Assembly: GCA_024639125.1 (NCBI GenBank)
Contig: JAHEJA010000026.1
Location: 40,871 to 73,583, forward strand
Source: Paracoccaceae bacterium
GTDB lineage: Bacteria; Pseudomonadota; Alphaproteobacteria; Rhodobacterales; Rhodobacteraceae
DNA: 32,713 nt
Direction of reading: 5' to 3'
Part shown: in pieces, positions 15,331-24,503 of the stretch
Layout: each line of letters starts with the position of its first letter
How positions within the stretch are numbered: position 1 is the first letter of the stretch
Notes under the pieces: model-generated
Database searches by the model: none
What the model saw: the letters and a program-made list of their open reading frames with translations, nothing else
Told to the model about the DNA's origin: nothing
Program-made: the position numbers and the translations under genes

Positions 15331-18300
15331 TTACTCTGCTGGAACGGCTTTTTGTTCCAATTTGATCGGATGCTTGAGCTTGTCGAGCATTTCAATGGGG
15401 CAGACTTGGATGAACTTGGATTTTTCAAGATCCCAATGCTGCAAGATATCATGACCTTTGACAGAGCCAGTTTCACGCGTATGCGTTTCGATCAATGATT
15501 TTAGTTCTGCTTCCCAGTGATCAACCGTTACAGCACAGCTTACCAAAGATTCCATGTTTAGCTTTTCAGGCGTTGAGCCGTCTGCGTCATAGATGTAGGC
15601 CATGCCACCCGTCATGCCCGCGCCAAAGTTTGCGCCAATGGACCCAAGGATCACGGCAACGCCACCGGTCATGTATTCGCACCCGTTTGACCCACATCCT
15701 TCGACGACCACTTTGGCGCCAGAGTTGCGGACCGCAAAGCGTTCGCCTGCGCGCCCTGCTGCAAACAGATGACCATCTGTGGCACCATAAAGCACTGTGT
15801 TGCCAATGATTGTGTTTTCCGCAGCAACCAATGGTGACACCATTGGCGGACGGACAACAATCATACCACCAGACAAGCCTTTGCCGACATAGTCATTGGC
15901 ATCACCGGACACTTCGATCTTAAGTCCGGGGGCCGCGAATGCGCCCAATGATTGGCCGGCAGATCCCGTAAGTTTGACCGTTAGGTGATCTGGCTGCAAT
16001 GAATTGCGCATGCCAAAGTTGCGCACAATATGGCTGGATGTGCGCGTGCCAACGGTCCGGTGTGTGTTTTGTACCGCATAAGACAGCTGCATCTTTTCAC
16101 CATCGTTCAAGAAGCGTGCAGCATCACGAACGATTTCCGCATCCAAAGTATCCGGCACAGCATTGCGTGGACGATCGCGGTTGTATTTGATGCGATCTGC
16201 ACCATCGACAGTGATCAAAAGCGGGTTCAAGTCCAAGTCATCCAAATGATCTGCGCCACGGCTTACTTGGCTCAGCAAGTCAGCGCGCCCGATGATTTCA
16301 TCGATGCTACGTGCCCCAATAGAAGCAAGGATTTCGCGCACTTCTTGGGCGTAGAACGTGATAAGGTTAACCACTTTGTCCGCGTTGCCGGTGAATTTGC
16401 CGCGCAATTCTTCGTCTTGGGTGCACACACCGACGGGGCATGTGTTGGATTGGCACTGACGCACCATAATGCAACCCATCGCGATCAATGCAGCGGTTCC
16501 GATACCGTATTCTTCGGCACCTAGCATGGCGGCCATCACGATATCACGACCCGTACGAAGCCCGCCATCGGTACGCAATGTAATACGATCCCGAAGGTTG
16601 TTCATGGATAGAACTTGGTGTGCTTCGGTCAGACCCATTTCCCATGGTAGACCCGCGAATTTAATAGATGTCGCAGGCGATGCACCTGTGCCGCCATTGT
16701 GACCTGAAATCAGGATCACATCTGCTTCTGCCTTGGCCACACCTGCCGCAATCGTCCCAACACCCGATGCTGCAACCAATTTCACCGTCACTTTGCAACG
16801 TGGGTTGATCTGCTTGAGATCATAAATCAGTTGGGCCAAATCCTCGATCGAATAAATATCGTGGTGCGGCGGTGGTGAAATCAAGGTCACGCCTTTGGTG
16901 GAATGACGCAAGCGTGCAATCAGGTCGGTGACCTTCATGCCGGGCAGCTGGCCCCCTTCGCCCGGTTTCGCACCTTGGGCAACTTTGATTTCTAGTTCTT
17001 CACATTGGTTCAGGTATTCGGCTGTAACGCCAAAGCGCCCTGAGGCCACTTGTTTGATCTTGGCCGAGGGGTTGTCGCCATTTGGCTCTGGGTGGAAGTG
17101 TGCCGGATCTTCGCCACCTTCGCCAGAATCCGATTTTGCGCCAATACGGTTCATCGCCACGTTTAGGGTTTTATGCGCTTCTGGGCTGAGTGCGCCCAAC
17201 GACATCCCAGGCGTCACAAAGCGTTTGCGGATAGATGTGATGCTTTCTACTTCTTCCAGAGGAATAGCAGTCGCCAGCGGTTTGATCGCCAAAAGGTCGC
17301 GCAAATGAATAGGGGGATTGGCTTGCATGCGAGCCGAATATTTTTTCCACATATCAAAGCTGGCATTGTTACAGGCTGTTTGCATCATGTGCATTGTCTG
17401 TGCTTCCCAAGCGTGGGTTTCGCCAGATTTCCGCGCTTTGTAAAAGCCGCCCATGGATAGAACGCCGTCTGATTTCCAACCCGCTTGGTGGATTTCTTCG
17501 GTTTTCTTTTGGATGCCACCGACGCCAATGCCGGAAATACGGCTCATCAAGCCGGGGAAGTATTCGGCACACATTGCCCGAGACAAACCAACCGCTTCAA
17601 AGTTCAATCCGCCACGGTACGACGACACGACGGAAATCCCCATTTTCGCCATGATCTTTAGCAAACCTTGGTCGATAGCTTCACGGTAACGTGCGACGGC
17701 TTCGGTTAAGGGGCCATTCAATAGGCCGCGTGAAATCCGGTCTGCAATGCTGTCTTCGGCAAGGTAGGCGTTTACAACAGTTGCCCCCGCACCAATCAAA
17801 ACCGCAAAGTAATGTGGATCAATACATTCAGCAGACCGCACGTTCAAGGAACAGAATGTCCGCAAACCACGACGTGTCAAATGGCTATGCACGGCAGAGG
17901 TCGCAAGGATCATCGGCATCGCAACTTTGTCGGCACTAGAATAGTGATCCGTCAACACGATATGTCCCGCGCCAGATCGCACTGCGTCTTCTGCTTCGGC
18001 GCGAATACGCGCTAATTCAGTTTGCAATGTGCCGGTGCCGCTGTTTGCAGCAAAGGTACAATCGATTTCCACCAAGTCAGCGTTAAAGTGGCGCGCAACT
18101 TCGTCCCACTGTGCATTGCCCACAAAGGGGCTATCCAACACAAGGATTTCTGTCTGCGAGCTGTCTTCGTCCAACACGTTCCGAAGGTTCCCGAACCGTG
18201 TCTTGAGCGACATAACGCGGAATTCGCGCAAACTGTCGATCGGAGGGTTCGTCACCTGAGAAAAGTTTTGGCGGAAGAAATGGCTCAGCGGGCGATATTT

Positions 18301-19866
18301 CTTGGACAAAACCGCGCTTGGGGTGTCATCCCCCATAGAGGCCAGGGTTTCTTTTCCATCTTCGACCATCGGGGCTAGGATTTGTTCCAGCTCTTCGATC
18401 GTATATCCCGCTGCGATTTGACGTTTGCGCAGTTCATCACCAGAAAAAATTGCTTTCTCTGTGACTTTGTCCAGATCTGCATCAAGCTCATTGATTTTGC
18501 CAACCCATTCCCCGAACGGCTGGGCTGAGGCAAGCTTGTCTTTGATTTCGGTGTCGTGGAATAGTTTACCCTCGGTCATGTCAACAGCAATCAATTGACC
18601 TGGGCCAAGCGCGCCTTTTTCACGAACGGTGGATTCATCTGTTGGCACCATACCAATTTCAGAGCCGGCAATTAACAAGCCATCACCTGTGATGACATAG
18701 CGCATCGGGCGCAAACCGTTCCGATCAAGACCGGCACAGACCCAACGACCATCCGTCATCGCCAAAGCAGCAGGGCCATCCCATGGTTCCATGACAGAGT
18801 TGCAATAGGAATACATATCCAACCAAGGCTGTGGTAAATCTGTTGCTTGTTTTGACCAGCTTTCCGGCACCAACATAGTTTTTGCCATGGGTGCGTTACG
18901 ACCCGCACGCACCAAAACTTCGAACACGGCATCAAGTGCCGCAGAGTCAGATGACCCGCCGGGAATGATTGGTTTGATGTCTTCGGCCATATCGCCAAAT
19001 GTGGACGAGGCCATACGGATTTCGTGGCTCTTCATCCAGTTGATGTTGCCTTTTAGCGTGTTGATTTCGCCGTTATGCGCCAACATGCGGAAAGGTTGGG
19101 CCAACCACCACTGAGGGAAGGTATTTGTAGAATACCGCTGGTGATAAATCGCAAAGGCGGATTCAAAGCGGTCTTCCATTAGGTCAGGGTAAAATACCGC
19201 AACTTGCTCGGCTAACATCATGCCTTTGTAGATAATCGACCGACATGACAGAGACGCCAAATATAGCCCATTGATCCCGGCAGCAGCCGCCGCTTTTTCG
19301 ATGCGACGACGGATGACATAGAGTTCGCGTTCGAATTGCTCTTCGTCGACACCTTTTGAGTTTGAAATAAGGATTTGTTCAATCTCGGGGCGGGTTGCGT
19401 TTGCTTTGTCGCCAAGGCATTCGACATCTACTGGCACGTGGCGCCAACCATAGATGAAATATCCCATGCGCAGAATTTCGGCTTCGACGATTGTGCGGCA
19501 TGTTTCCTGTGCACCAAAGTCCGTGCGCGGCAAGAAAACCTGACCAACGGCAATCATTTCACCCTTGCGAGGTTCGTGACCTGTGCGGCGGATCTGATCA
19601 TAAAAGAAAGGAACGGGGATTTGAACGTGGATACCTGCGCCGTCCCCTGTTTTACCATCGGCATCAACTGCCCCACGGTGCCAAACCGCCTTGAGCGCTT
19701 TGATGCCGTTTTCAACGACCCGACGGCTAGGTTTGCCATCGATTGAAACAACAAGACCGACGCCGCAGGATGCGTGTTCGTCTTCTTCACGGTACAATCC
19801 GTTTTCTGCCATCCACTGACGCTTGGCTTCTTCTGCGGCGACCCAGTTTTCATCGTATTTTGTCAT
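15331..19866 (-). CDS. gltB: Glutamate synthase (NADPH) large subunit
   Basis: 1511-residue alpha subunit of NADPH-GOGAT: makes two glutamates from glutamine and 2-oxoglutarate, the main ammonia-assimilation route with glutamine synthetase. The N-terminal amidotransferase domain needs removal of a 33-residue propeptide to expose C34 in ASCGVGLVVS. Central and FMN-synthase domains follow, with GGEDPAHF and GHNGGTGASP (FMN and 2-oxoglutarate site) and the 3Fe-4S motif CIMVRQCQSNTCPVGVC at about 1131-1147. The C-terminal glycine-rich beta-helix (GxxGG repeats) is intact. GGAAGGG serves ATG 19866. It is the second gene after gltD, 64 bases apart, and ends at a strong terminator. Confidence 0.98.
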   Translation of the reverse strand: MTKYDENWVAAEEAKRQWMAENGLYREEDEHASCGVGLVVSIDGKPSRRVVENGIKALKAVWHRGAVDADGKTGDGAGIHVQIPVPFFYDQIRRTGHEPRKGEMIAVGQVFLPRTDFGAQETCRTIVEAEILRMGYFIYGWRHVPVDVECLGDKANATRPEIEQILISNSKGVDEEQFERELYVIRRRIEKAAAAAGINGLYLASLSCRSIIYKGMMLAEQVAVFYPDLMEDRFESAFAIYHQRYSTNTFPQWWLAQPFRMLAHNGEINTLKGNINWMKSHEIRMASSTFGDMAEDIKPIIPGGSSDSAALDAVFEVLVRAGRNAPMAKTMLVPESWSKQATDLPQPWLDMYSYCNSVMEPWDGPAALAMTDGRWVCAGLDRNGLRPMRYVITGDGLLIAGSEIGMVPTDESTVREKGALGPGQLIAVDMTEGKLFHDTEIKDKLASAQPFGEWVGKINELDADLDKVTEKAIFSGDELRKRQIAAGYTIEELEQILAPMVEDGKETLASMGDDTPSAVLSKKYRPLSHFFRQNFSQVTNPPIDSLREFRVMSLKTRFGNLRNVLDEDSSQTEILVLDSPFVGNAQWDEVARHFNADLVEIDCTFAANSGTGTLQTELARIRAEAEDAVRSGAGHIVLTDHYSSADKVAMPMILATSAVHSHLTRRGLRTFCSLNVRSAECIDPHYFAVLIGAGATVVNAYLAEDSIADRISRGLLNGPLTEAVARYREAIDQGLLKIMAKMGISVVSSYRGGLNFEAVGLSRAMCAEYFPGLMSRISGIGVGGIQKKTEEIHQAGWKSDGVLSMGGFYKARKSGETHAWEAQTMHMMQTACNNASFDMWKKYSARMQANPPIHLRDLLAIKPLATAIPLEEVESITSIRKRFVTPGMSLGALSPEAHKTLNVAMNRIGAKSDSGEGGEDPAHFHPEPNGDNPSAKIKQVASGRFGVTAEYLNQCEELEIKVAQGAKPGEGGQLPGMKVTDLIARLRHSTKGVTLISPPPHHDIYSIEDLAQLIYDLKQINPRCKVTVKLVAASGVGTIAAGVAKAEADVILISGHNGGTGASPATSIKFAGLPWEMGLTEAHQVLSMNNLRDRITLRTDGGLRTGRDIVMAAMLGAEEYGIGTAALIAMGCIMVRQCQSNTCPVGVCTQDEELRGKFTGNADKVVNLITFYAQEVREILASIGARSIDEIIGRADLLSQVSRGADHLDDLDLNPLLITVDGADRIKYNRDRPRNAVPDTLDAEIVRDAARFLNDGEKMQLSYAVQNTHRTVGTRTSSHIVRNFGMRNSLQPDHLTVKLTGSAGQSLGAFAAPGLKIEVSGDANDYVGKGLSGGMIVVRPPMVSPLVAAENTIIGNTVLYGATDGHLFAAGRAGERFAVRNSGAKVVVEGCGSNGCEYMTGGVAVILGSIGANFGAGMTGGMAYIYDADGSTPEKLNMESLVSCAVTVDHWEAELKSLIETHTRETGSVKGHDILQHWDLEKSKFIQVCPIEMLDKLKHPIKLEQKAVPAE

Positions 19867-19891
19867 GTTTTAACCCTTCCGTTGGGGGGTA

Positions 19892-19906
19892 GGGGCACGC
19901 GGCCCC
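19892..19906 (-). other. Hairpin in the gltD-gltB spacer
   Basis: GGGGC (19892-19896) and GCCCC (19902-19906) close a five-base loop, 25 bases upstream of the gltB start. On the minus strand no T-run follows. It could stabilise or modulate the gltB part of the message, or partly end transcription to set the subunit ratio. Confidence 0.4.
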
Positions 19907-19930
19907 AAGTTCATATAATGTGTGTTCAGA

Positions 19931-21364
19931 TTACTCGGCGGCAATGGCCGCTTTTGCATTCATTTCTTTTAGGATCGCGTCTGCCGTATCGCGGCCGTCA
20001 CGGATAGCCCAAACAACAAGCGATGCACCGCGCACGATATCACCGACAGCGTAAACGCCATTCATTGCTGTTTTGCCTGTTCCAAATTCCGCTTTGATCG
20101 TTCCCCAACGGGTTACTGGCAAATCGGCTTGATCCCAAAGTGTGGGTAGATCCTCTGGTTCGAAACCAAGTGCCTTGATCACAAGGTCCGCAGGTTCCAC
20201 ATAATCGGACCCTTCGATGATTTCGGGGCTGCGACGACCCGAGGCATCAGGTGCGCCCAAGCGCATACGTTGAACGACAACACCTGTAATCGGATCGCCT
20301 TGGAATGCTTTGGGGGCGGCGAGCCATTCGAAAACAACACCTTCTTCTTCGGCATTTTTCACTTCGCGTTGCGACCCGGGCATGTTGGCACGGTCACGAC
20401 GGTATAGGCATTTAACAGATGTCGCCCCTTGGCGGATAGCAGTCCGTACGCAATCCATTGCTGTGTCGCCACCACCGATAACGATCACGCGCTTGCCTTT
20501 GGCATTTAGGGTTCCGTTTTCGTATTCTGCAACGCTATCCCCAAAATTCTGGCGATTTGAGACTGTCAGATAATCCAATGCGCGTGCCGTTCCCGTGACA
20601 TCTTTGCCATCCACGTCTAGATCGCGTGTCTTGTAGACACCTGTTGCGATGATGACGGCATCATGCTTCGCGTGAATGTCTTGGAATGAAATGTCTTCAC
20701 CAACATTGGTGTTCAGCTCTAATTTAATACCACCGCTGGTAAGCTGGTCATTGCGGCGCATTACCACGTCTTTTTCCAACTTAAAGCCGGGGATGCCATA
20801 GGTCATCAATCCGCCGGCGCGATCGTAGCGGTCATAAACGGTGACTTGGATACCGTTCCGGCGCAAGTGGTCTGCGGCGGCCATTCCACCGGGGCCAGCA
20901 CCGATGATCCCAACGGATTCAACGCGCTCGGTTGTGGGTTTGATCGGTTTTACCCAGCCTTCTTCCCAAGCTGTGTCGGTGATGTATTTTTCCACCGCGC
21001 CAATGGTTACGGTTTCGTGGCCGGATTGCTCGATTACACAGTTGCCTTCGCATAACCGGTCTTGAGGGCAAATACGGCCGCAGATTTCCGGAAACGTATT
21101 GGTCGCTTGCGAGATCTCATAGGCCTCTTGAAGCCGACCTTCGGCGGTCAAGCGAAGCCAGTCGGGAATATTGTTGTGCAAGGGGCAATGCGACTGACAA
21201 TAGGGCACGCCGCATTGACTGCATCGGCTGGATTGCTCTTCTGCTTTGGTTTTCGCAAATTCAGCATAGATTTCTTGAAAATCTTTGTTGCGAACATCCG
21301 CTTCGCGTTTTTCAGGCATTGCGCGCGGTGTGTTCACAAATTTGAGCATAGGTTGCTTGGCCAT
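19931..21364 (-). CDS. gltD: Glutamate synthase (NADPH) small subunit
   Basis: 477-residue beta subunit that takes electrons from NADPH via FAD to the iron-sulfur clusters and GltB. Cys-rich N-terminus: C48-x2-C51-x4-C56-x3-C60 and C95-x3-C99-x5-C105-x3-C109 for two 4Fe-4S clusters; FAD motif GIIGAGPGG (152-160); NADPH motif VIVIGGGD (293-300); C-terminal AVGDIVRGASLVVWAI. An upstream ATG at 21376 is in frame, but GGAG sits six bases before ATG 21364 and the family begins MAKQPM-like. It is the first gene of gltD-gltB. The leader carries a long imperfect stem (21385-21445). Confidence 0.96.
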   Translation of the reverse strand: MAKQPMLKFVNTPRAMPEKREADVRNKDFQEIYAEFAKTKAEEQSSRCSQCGVPYCQSHCPLHNNIPDWLRLTAEGRLQEAYEISQATNTFPEICGRICPQDRLCEGNCVIEQSGHETVTIGAVEKYITDTAWEEGWVKPIKPTTERVESVGIIGAGPGGMAAADHLRRNGIQVTVYDRYDRAGGLMTYGIPGFKLEKDVVMRRNDQLTSGGIKLELNTNVGEDISFQDIHAKHDAVIIATGVYKTRDLDVDGKDVTGTARALDYLTVSNRQNFGDSVAEYENGTLNAKGKRVIVIGGGDTAMDCVRTAIRQGATSVKCLYRRDRANMPGSQREVKNAEEEGVVFEWLAAPKAFQGDPITGVVVQRMRLGAPDASGRRSPEIIEGSDYVEPADLVIKALGFEPEDLPTLWDQADLPVTRWGTIKAEFGTGKTAMNGVYAVGDIVRGASLVVWAIRDGRDTADAILKEMNAKAAIAAE

Positions 21365-21384
21365 TGGCGACTCCATCGATGACT

Positions 21385-21445
21385 AATTTAGGTGTCATTA
21401 CAACAGCCCAATTTAAAAGAAAAGGCATAATTGCTGACCTAAATT
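21385..21445 (-). promoter_or_regulatory. Long imperfect stem-loop in the gltD leader / divergent gap
   Basis: AATTTAGG (21385-21392) pairs with CCTAAATT (21438-21445); inside it CAGC (21404-21407) pairs with GCTG (21433-21436) and AATT (21410-21413) with AATT (21429-21432), leaving a 15-base A-rich loop and an 11-base bulge on one side. It starts 20 bases upstream of ATG 21364. It may be a leader structure or two operator half-sites. No promoter for gltD could be placed with confidence in the 216-base gap 21365-21581. Confidence 0.4.
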
Positions 21446-21524
21446 CAAAATTTTTGATGGATTTAAATAGTTTCGGGGTCGCGAGGTGCATATAAATGAT
21501 CCGATTCGGACCTATTATTCCGCT

Positions 21525-21551
21525 TTGCATTATTTTTACATGGATTATACC
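21525..21551 (+). promoter_or_regulatory. Weak candidate promoter of uppP
   Basis: TTGCAT (21525-21530) and TATACC (21546-21551) with a 15-base spacer, 30 bases before ATG 21582. The short spacer lowers confidence. Confidence 0.3.
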
Positions 21552-21581
21552 AAGGTCAGCATATGTCTAAGGGATCTTGTT

Positions 21582-22388
21582 ATGCCAATTCTTCATCTTG
21601 TGCTTGTTGCTTTGATTCAAGGAATCACCGAATTCCTTCCGATTTCATCAAGCGCGCATCTGATTTTATTACCGAATTTAACAGGACTGCAGGACCAAGG
21701 GCAGATTATCGATGTGTCCGTACATCTGGGAACGCTGATCGCGGTCGTCACCTATTTTTGGCGCGACGTACGGTTTGGATTAAGCGGGATTCCTAATCTT
21801 GTGCGGGGTCGCCTTAATACCGATCAAAGCCGCCTTGCGCTTAACCTTATTATTGCCACCATTCCGGCAATGGCCTTTGGCTTGGTTCTTAAGCTAAGCG
21901 GAATAGACGAAGTCATGCGCGGGAGCGTCGCGCTTATTGGGGCTACAATGCTGGGATTTGGTATTGTACTCTGGTGGGCGGATACCAAGAGCGTTGAAAC
22001 CACATCCAAATCAGAATGGTCACTTGCTCAAGCATGGAAGCTTGGCCTTTGGCAGGCTGTTGCGCTAATTCCGGGGACGTCGCGGTCGGGGATCACAATC
22101 ACGGGTGCGCGATTCATGGGGTTCACGCGCAAAGATGCGGCAACCATTTCTATGCTGATGTCCATTCCCACGATTATCGCAGCTGGCGCATTAGAAGCCA
22201 TAGACGTGGCAAAGACGGCTAATACAGCGGTGTTGATCGACGGCGCGATTGCCGCCGCCTTTGCTGCTGTGTCTGCGTTTGTTGCGCTTGGGTTGATGAT
22301 GCGTTTGCTGCGCTCAGTTAGCTTTACGCCCTATGTTATTTACCGTGTCGTCTTTGGTGCTGGGTTGATCATTTGGGCTATGGTCTAG
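21582..22388 (+). CDS. uppP: Undecaprenyl-diphosphatase UppP/BacA
   Basis: Integral membrane enzyme recycling undecaprenyl pyrophosphate to the monophosphate carrier used for peptidoglycan and glycans. 268 residues, many hydrophobic helices. Signature residues: QGITEFLPISSSAHL at 13-27 (E17 and the following serine-His) and PGTSRSG at 164-170. AAGGGA stands eight bases before ATG 21582. The frame stays open back to a GTG at 21486, but that extra text lacks a ribosome site, is rich in aromatic and polar residues unlike the family, and lies largely upstream of the predicted transcript start. Single gene diverging from gltD. Confidence 0.96.
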   Translation: MPILHLVLVALIQGITEFLPISSSAHLILLPNLTGLQDQGQIIDVSVHLGTLIAVVTYFWRDVRFGLSGIPNLVRGRLNTDQSRLALNLIIATIPAMAFGLVLKLSGIDEVMRGSVALIGATMLGFGIVLWWADTKSVETTSKSEWSLAQAWKLGLWQAVALIPGTSRSGITITGARFMGFTRKDAATISMLMSIPTIIAAGALEAIDVAKTANTAVLIDGAIAAAFAAVSAFVALGLMMRLLRSVSFTPYVIYRVVFGAGLIIWAMV

Positions 22389-22445
22389 GGTTGACGATAC
22401 CGGCTCAAAGGCACACAGTCGCCACATATCAAAAGGAACGTCTCT

Positions 22446-22886
22446 ATGTCTAAACGTGTTTATATTCTAAATGGTCCAAACCTGAATTTATTGGGGCGTC
22501 GCCAGCCGGAAATTTATGGGTATGATACTTTGGATGATGTTGCCAATTTCTGTGGTGAAGTAGCAAAAACTGTCGGAATAGAAACTGATTTGCGGCAATC
22601 AAACTGGGAAGGTCAAATCGTAGATTGGATCCACGAAGCCCGCGATGCCGCCGCAGGGATAATTATTAACCCCGGGGCTTTGACGCATACTTCAGTTGCC
22701 ATTCTTGATGCTTTGAACGCGTTTGATGGCCCTGTCCTAGAAGTGCATATTTCAAACGTCCACAAGCGCGAAAGTTTCCGCCATCATTCCTATGTGTCGT
22801 TACGTGCAGATGGCGTGATGGCTGGCTTTGGTGTTCAAGGATATAGCCTTGCTGTGTTGCGCATGGGTGAATTGCTAAAGGACTAA
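22446..22886 (+). CDS. aroQ: 3-dehydroquinate dehydratase, type II
   Basis: 146-residue dodecameric enzyme of the shikimate pathway: trans-dehydration of 3-dehydroquinate, cytosolic. Seen: [17 protein letters not shown] with the catalytic tyrosine Y24 and flexible lid arginines R18/R19, NPGALTH at 75-81 (substrate and catalytic N75), and [17 protein letters not shown] with E99, H101 and R112. AAAAGGA precedes ATG 22446. Only three bases separate its stop from the start of matB, so the two are one transcript. In many proteobacteria this gene is followed by accB-accC instead. Confidence 0.97.
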   Translation: MSKRVYILNGPNLNLLGRRQPEIYGYDTLDDVANFCGEVAKTVGIETDLRQSNWEGQIVDWIHEARDAAAGIIINPGALTHTSVAILDALNAFDGPVLEVHISNVHKRESFRHHSYVSLRADGVMAGFGVQGYSLAVLRMGELLKD

Positions 22887-22889
22887 GGT

Positions 22890-24401
22890 ATGGCAAACGT
22901 TCTCTATGATGCTTTGTTCGGTGTGCATGCCGGTAAACAGACACCATTTTTGATCCTTGGTGATGATACCGTTATTACCCATGACGCGTTTTTGAAACAG
23001 GCGGCCCAATTTGCGCATTTGATCACGAACGCTGGTTTGGTTGCAGGCGATCGGCTTGCGGTGCAAATCCACAAATCGCCGCAAGCTTTGGCACTTTATG
23101 CCGCTTGCGTTCAGGCTGGTGTTATCTTTTTGCCTTTGAATACGGCTTACACTGGGTCGGAAATATCGTATTTTATTGAAAATTCTGGGGCAAAGATGGT
23201 CGTTTGCGATGCGGCTTTTGTGGGTGCGCTGACCCCGATCACCCAAGAATTTTCTGTGCAGCTTGAGGTTTTGAATTCTGATGGCTCGGGCAGTTTTGCG
23301 GATAAATCCAAAACTCTACCGCTTGACTATCCCACAGCAGAGCGCGGTGGCGATGATTTAGCCGCCTTCCTTTATACCTCTGGAACGACGGGTCGATCCA
23401 AAGGGGCGATGCTGAGCCAAAACAACCTTTTGTCAAATGCGCAAACATTGGTGGAATATTGGCAATTCACAAAAGACGACGTCTTGTTGCATGCGCTGCC
23501 TATTTTTCACACGCATGGGCTATTTGTGGCGACGAATGTTTGTCTATTGGCGGGGTGTGCCGCGCGATTTTATGCAGGCTTCGACAGGGATGCGTTGATC
23601 AAGGATATGCCTAAAGCAACCGCGCTTATGGGGGTTCCAACATTTTACACCCGCTTGTTGGATGATCCACGGTTTGATCATGCCCTGACCCAAGGGATGC
23701 GCTTGTTTATTTCGGGGTCCGCACCGCTGTTGGCGGAAACGCACAAGCTGTTCCAAGAGCGCACGGGTCACCGTATTCTTGAACGCTATGGGATGACCGA
23801 AACCAATATGAACACGTCAAACCCCTATGACGGTGATCGGCGTGCGGGCACAGTTGGCTTTCCTCTGCCGGGTGTTGACCTAAAGGTGTGTGACCCAGAA
23901 ACGGGTGCAACCCTGCCAATAGGGGACATCGGCATAATCGAAGTGCGTGGCCCGAATGTGTTCCAAGGTTATTGGCAAATGCCCGAAAAAACCCGTGAAG
24001 AGCTGCGCCAAGACGGATTTTTTATCACCGGTGATTTGGGCATGATCGACCCCGATGGCTATGTGACCATCGTTGGTCGTGGCAAAGATTTGATTATTTC
24101 TGGCGGGTACAACATTTACCCTAAAGAAATTGAATTGGTGTTGGATGATCAACCCGGTGTTTTAGAAAGTGCTGTAATTGGTGTGGCGCATCCTGATTTC
24201 GGGGAAACTGTGGTGGCGATTTTGGTCAAACACAGCGACGAAACTATAGATTTAAACCAGATCAAGGAAAGCGTCGGACAGGGTCTTGCGCGTTTTAAGC
24301 ATCCTCGATCCTATCAAATCGTTGATGCACTCCCCCGCAATACGATGGGCAAAGTCCAAAAAAACGTTTTGCGCGATACTTACAAATCTTTGTTTGCGTG
24401 A
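22890..24401 (+). CDS. matB: Malonyl-CoA synthetase (MatB)
   Basis: Adenylate-forming ligase making malonyl-CoA from malonate, ATP and CoA. 503 residues, the same length as Rhodopseudomonas palustris MatB. AMP-binding P-loop YTSGTTGRSKG (162-172), HALPIFHTHGLFVATN, the A5 block ERYGMTETNMNTSNPYDGDR (diagnostic of MatB against acetyl- or acyl-CoA synthetases), GRGKDLIISGGYNIYPKEIE hinge, and PRNTMGK with K488, the lysine acetylated in the R. palustris enzyme. It starts three bases after aroQ. No malonate transporter or decarboxylase is nearby, so the malonate source (uptake, pyrimidine breakdown) is unknown. It follows that activity may be controlled by acetylation. Confidence 0.93.
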   Translation: MANVLYDALFGVHAGKQTPFLILGDDTVITHDAFLKQAAQFAHLITNAGLVAGDRLAVQIHKSPQALALYAACVQAGVIFLPLNTAYTGSEISYFIENSGAKMVVCDAAFVGALTPITQEFSVQLEVLNSDGSGSFADKSKTLPLDYPTAERGGDDLAAFLYTSGTTGRSKGAMLSQNNLLSNAQTLVEYWQFTKDDVLLHALPIFHTHGLFVATNVCLLAGCAARFYAGFDRDALIKDMPKATALMGVPTFYTRLLDDPRFDHALTQGMRLFISGSAPLLAETHKLFQERTGHRILERYGMTETNMNTSNPYDGDRRAGTVGFPLPGVDLKVCDPETGATLPIGDIGIIEVRGPNVFQGYWQMPEKTREELRQDGFFITGDLGMIDPDGYVTIVGRGKDLIISGGYNIYPKEIELVLDDQPGVLESAVIGVAHPDFGETVVAILVKHSDETIDLNQIKESVGQGLARFKHPRSYQIVDALPRNTMGKVQKNVLRDTYKSLFA

Positions 24402-24503
24402 CGCTGTTTGCTTTCGGGGGCTTGTGTGACGCAATGGTTGATTTATAAGTGGACGCATTCCTGAAATACCGCACAAACATGTGCTGAAAGAAAAGCGACC
24501 GAC

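Noticed and set aside
21486-21581. N-terminal extension of uppP from GTG 21486
   Set aside because: No ribosome site, text unlike the family, and AAGGGA stands before ATG 21582.
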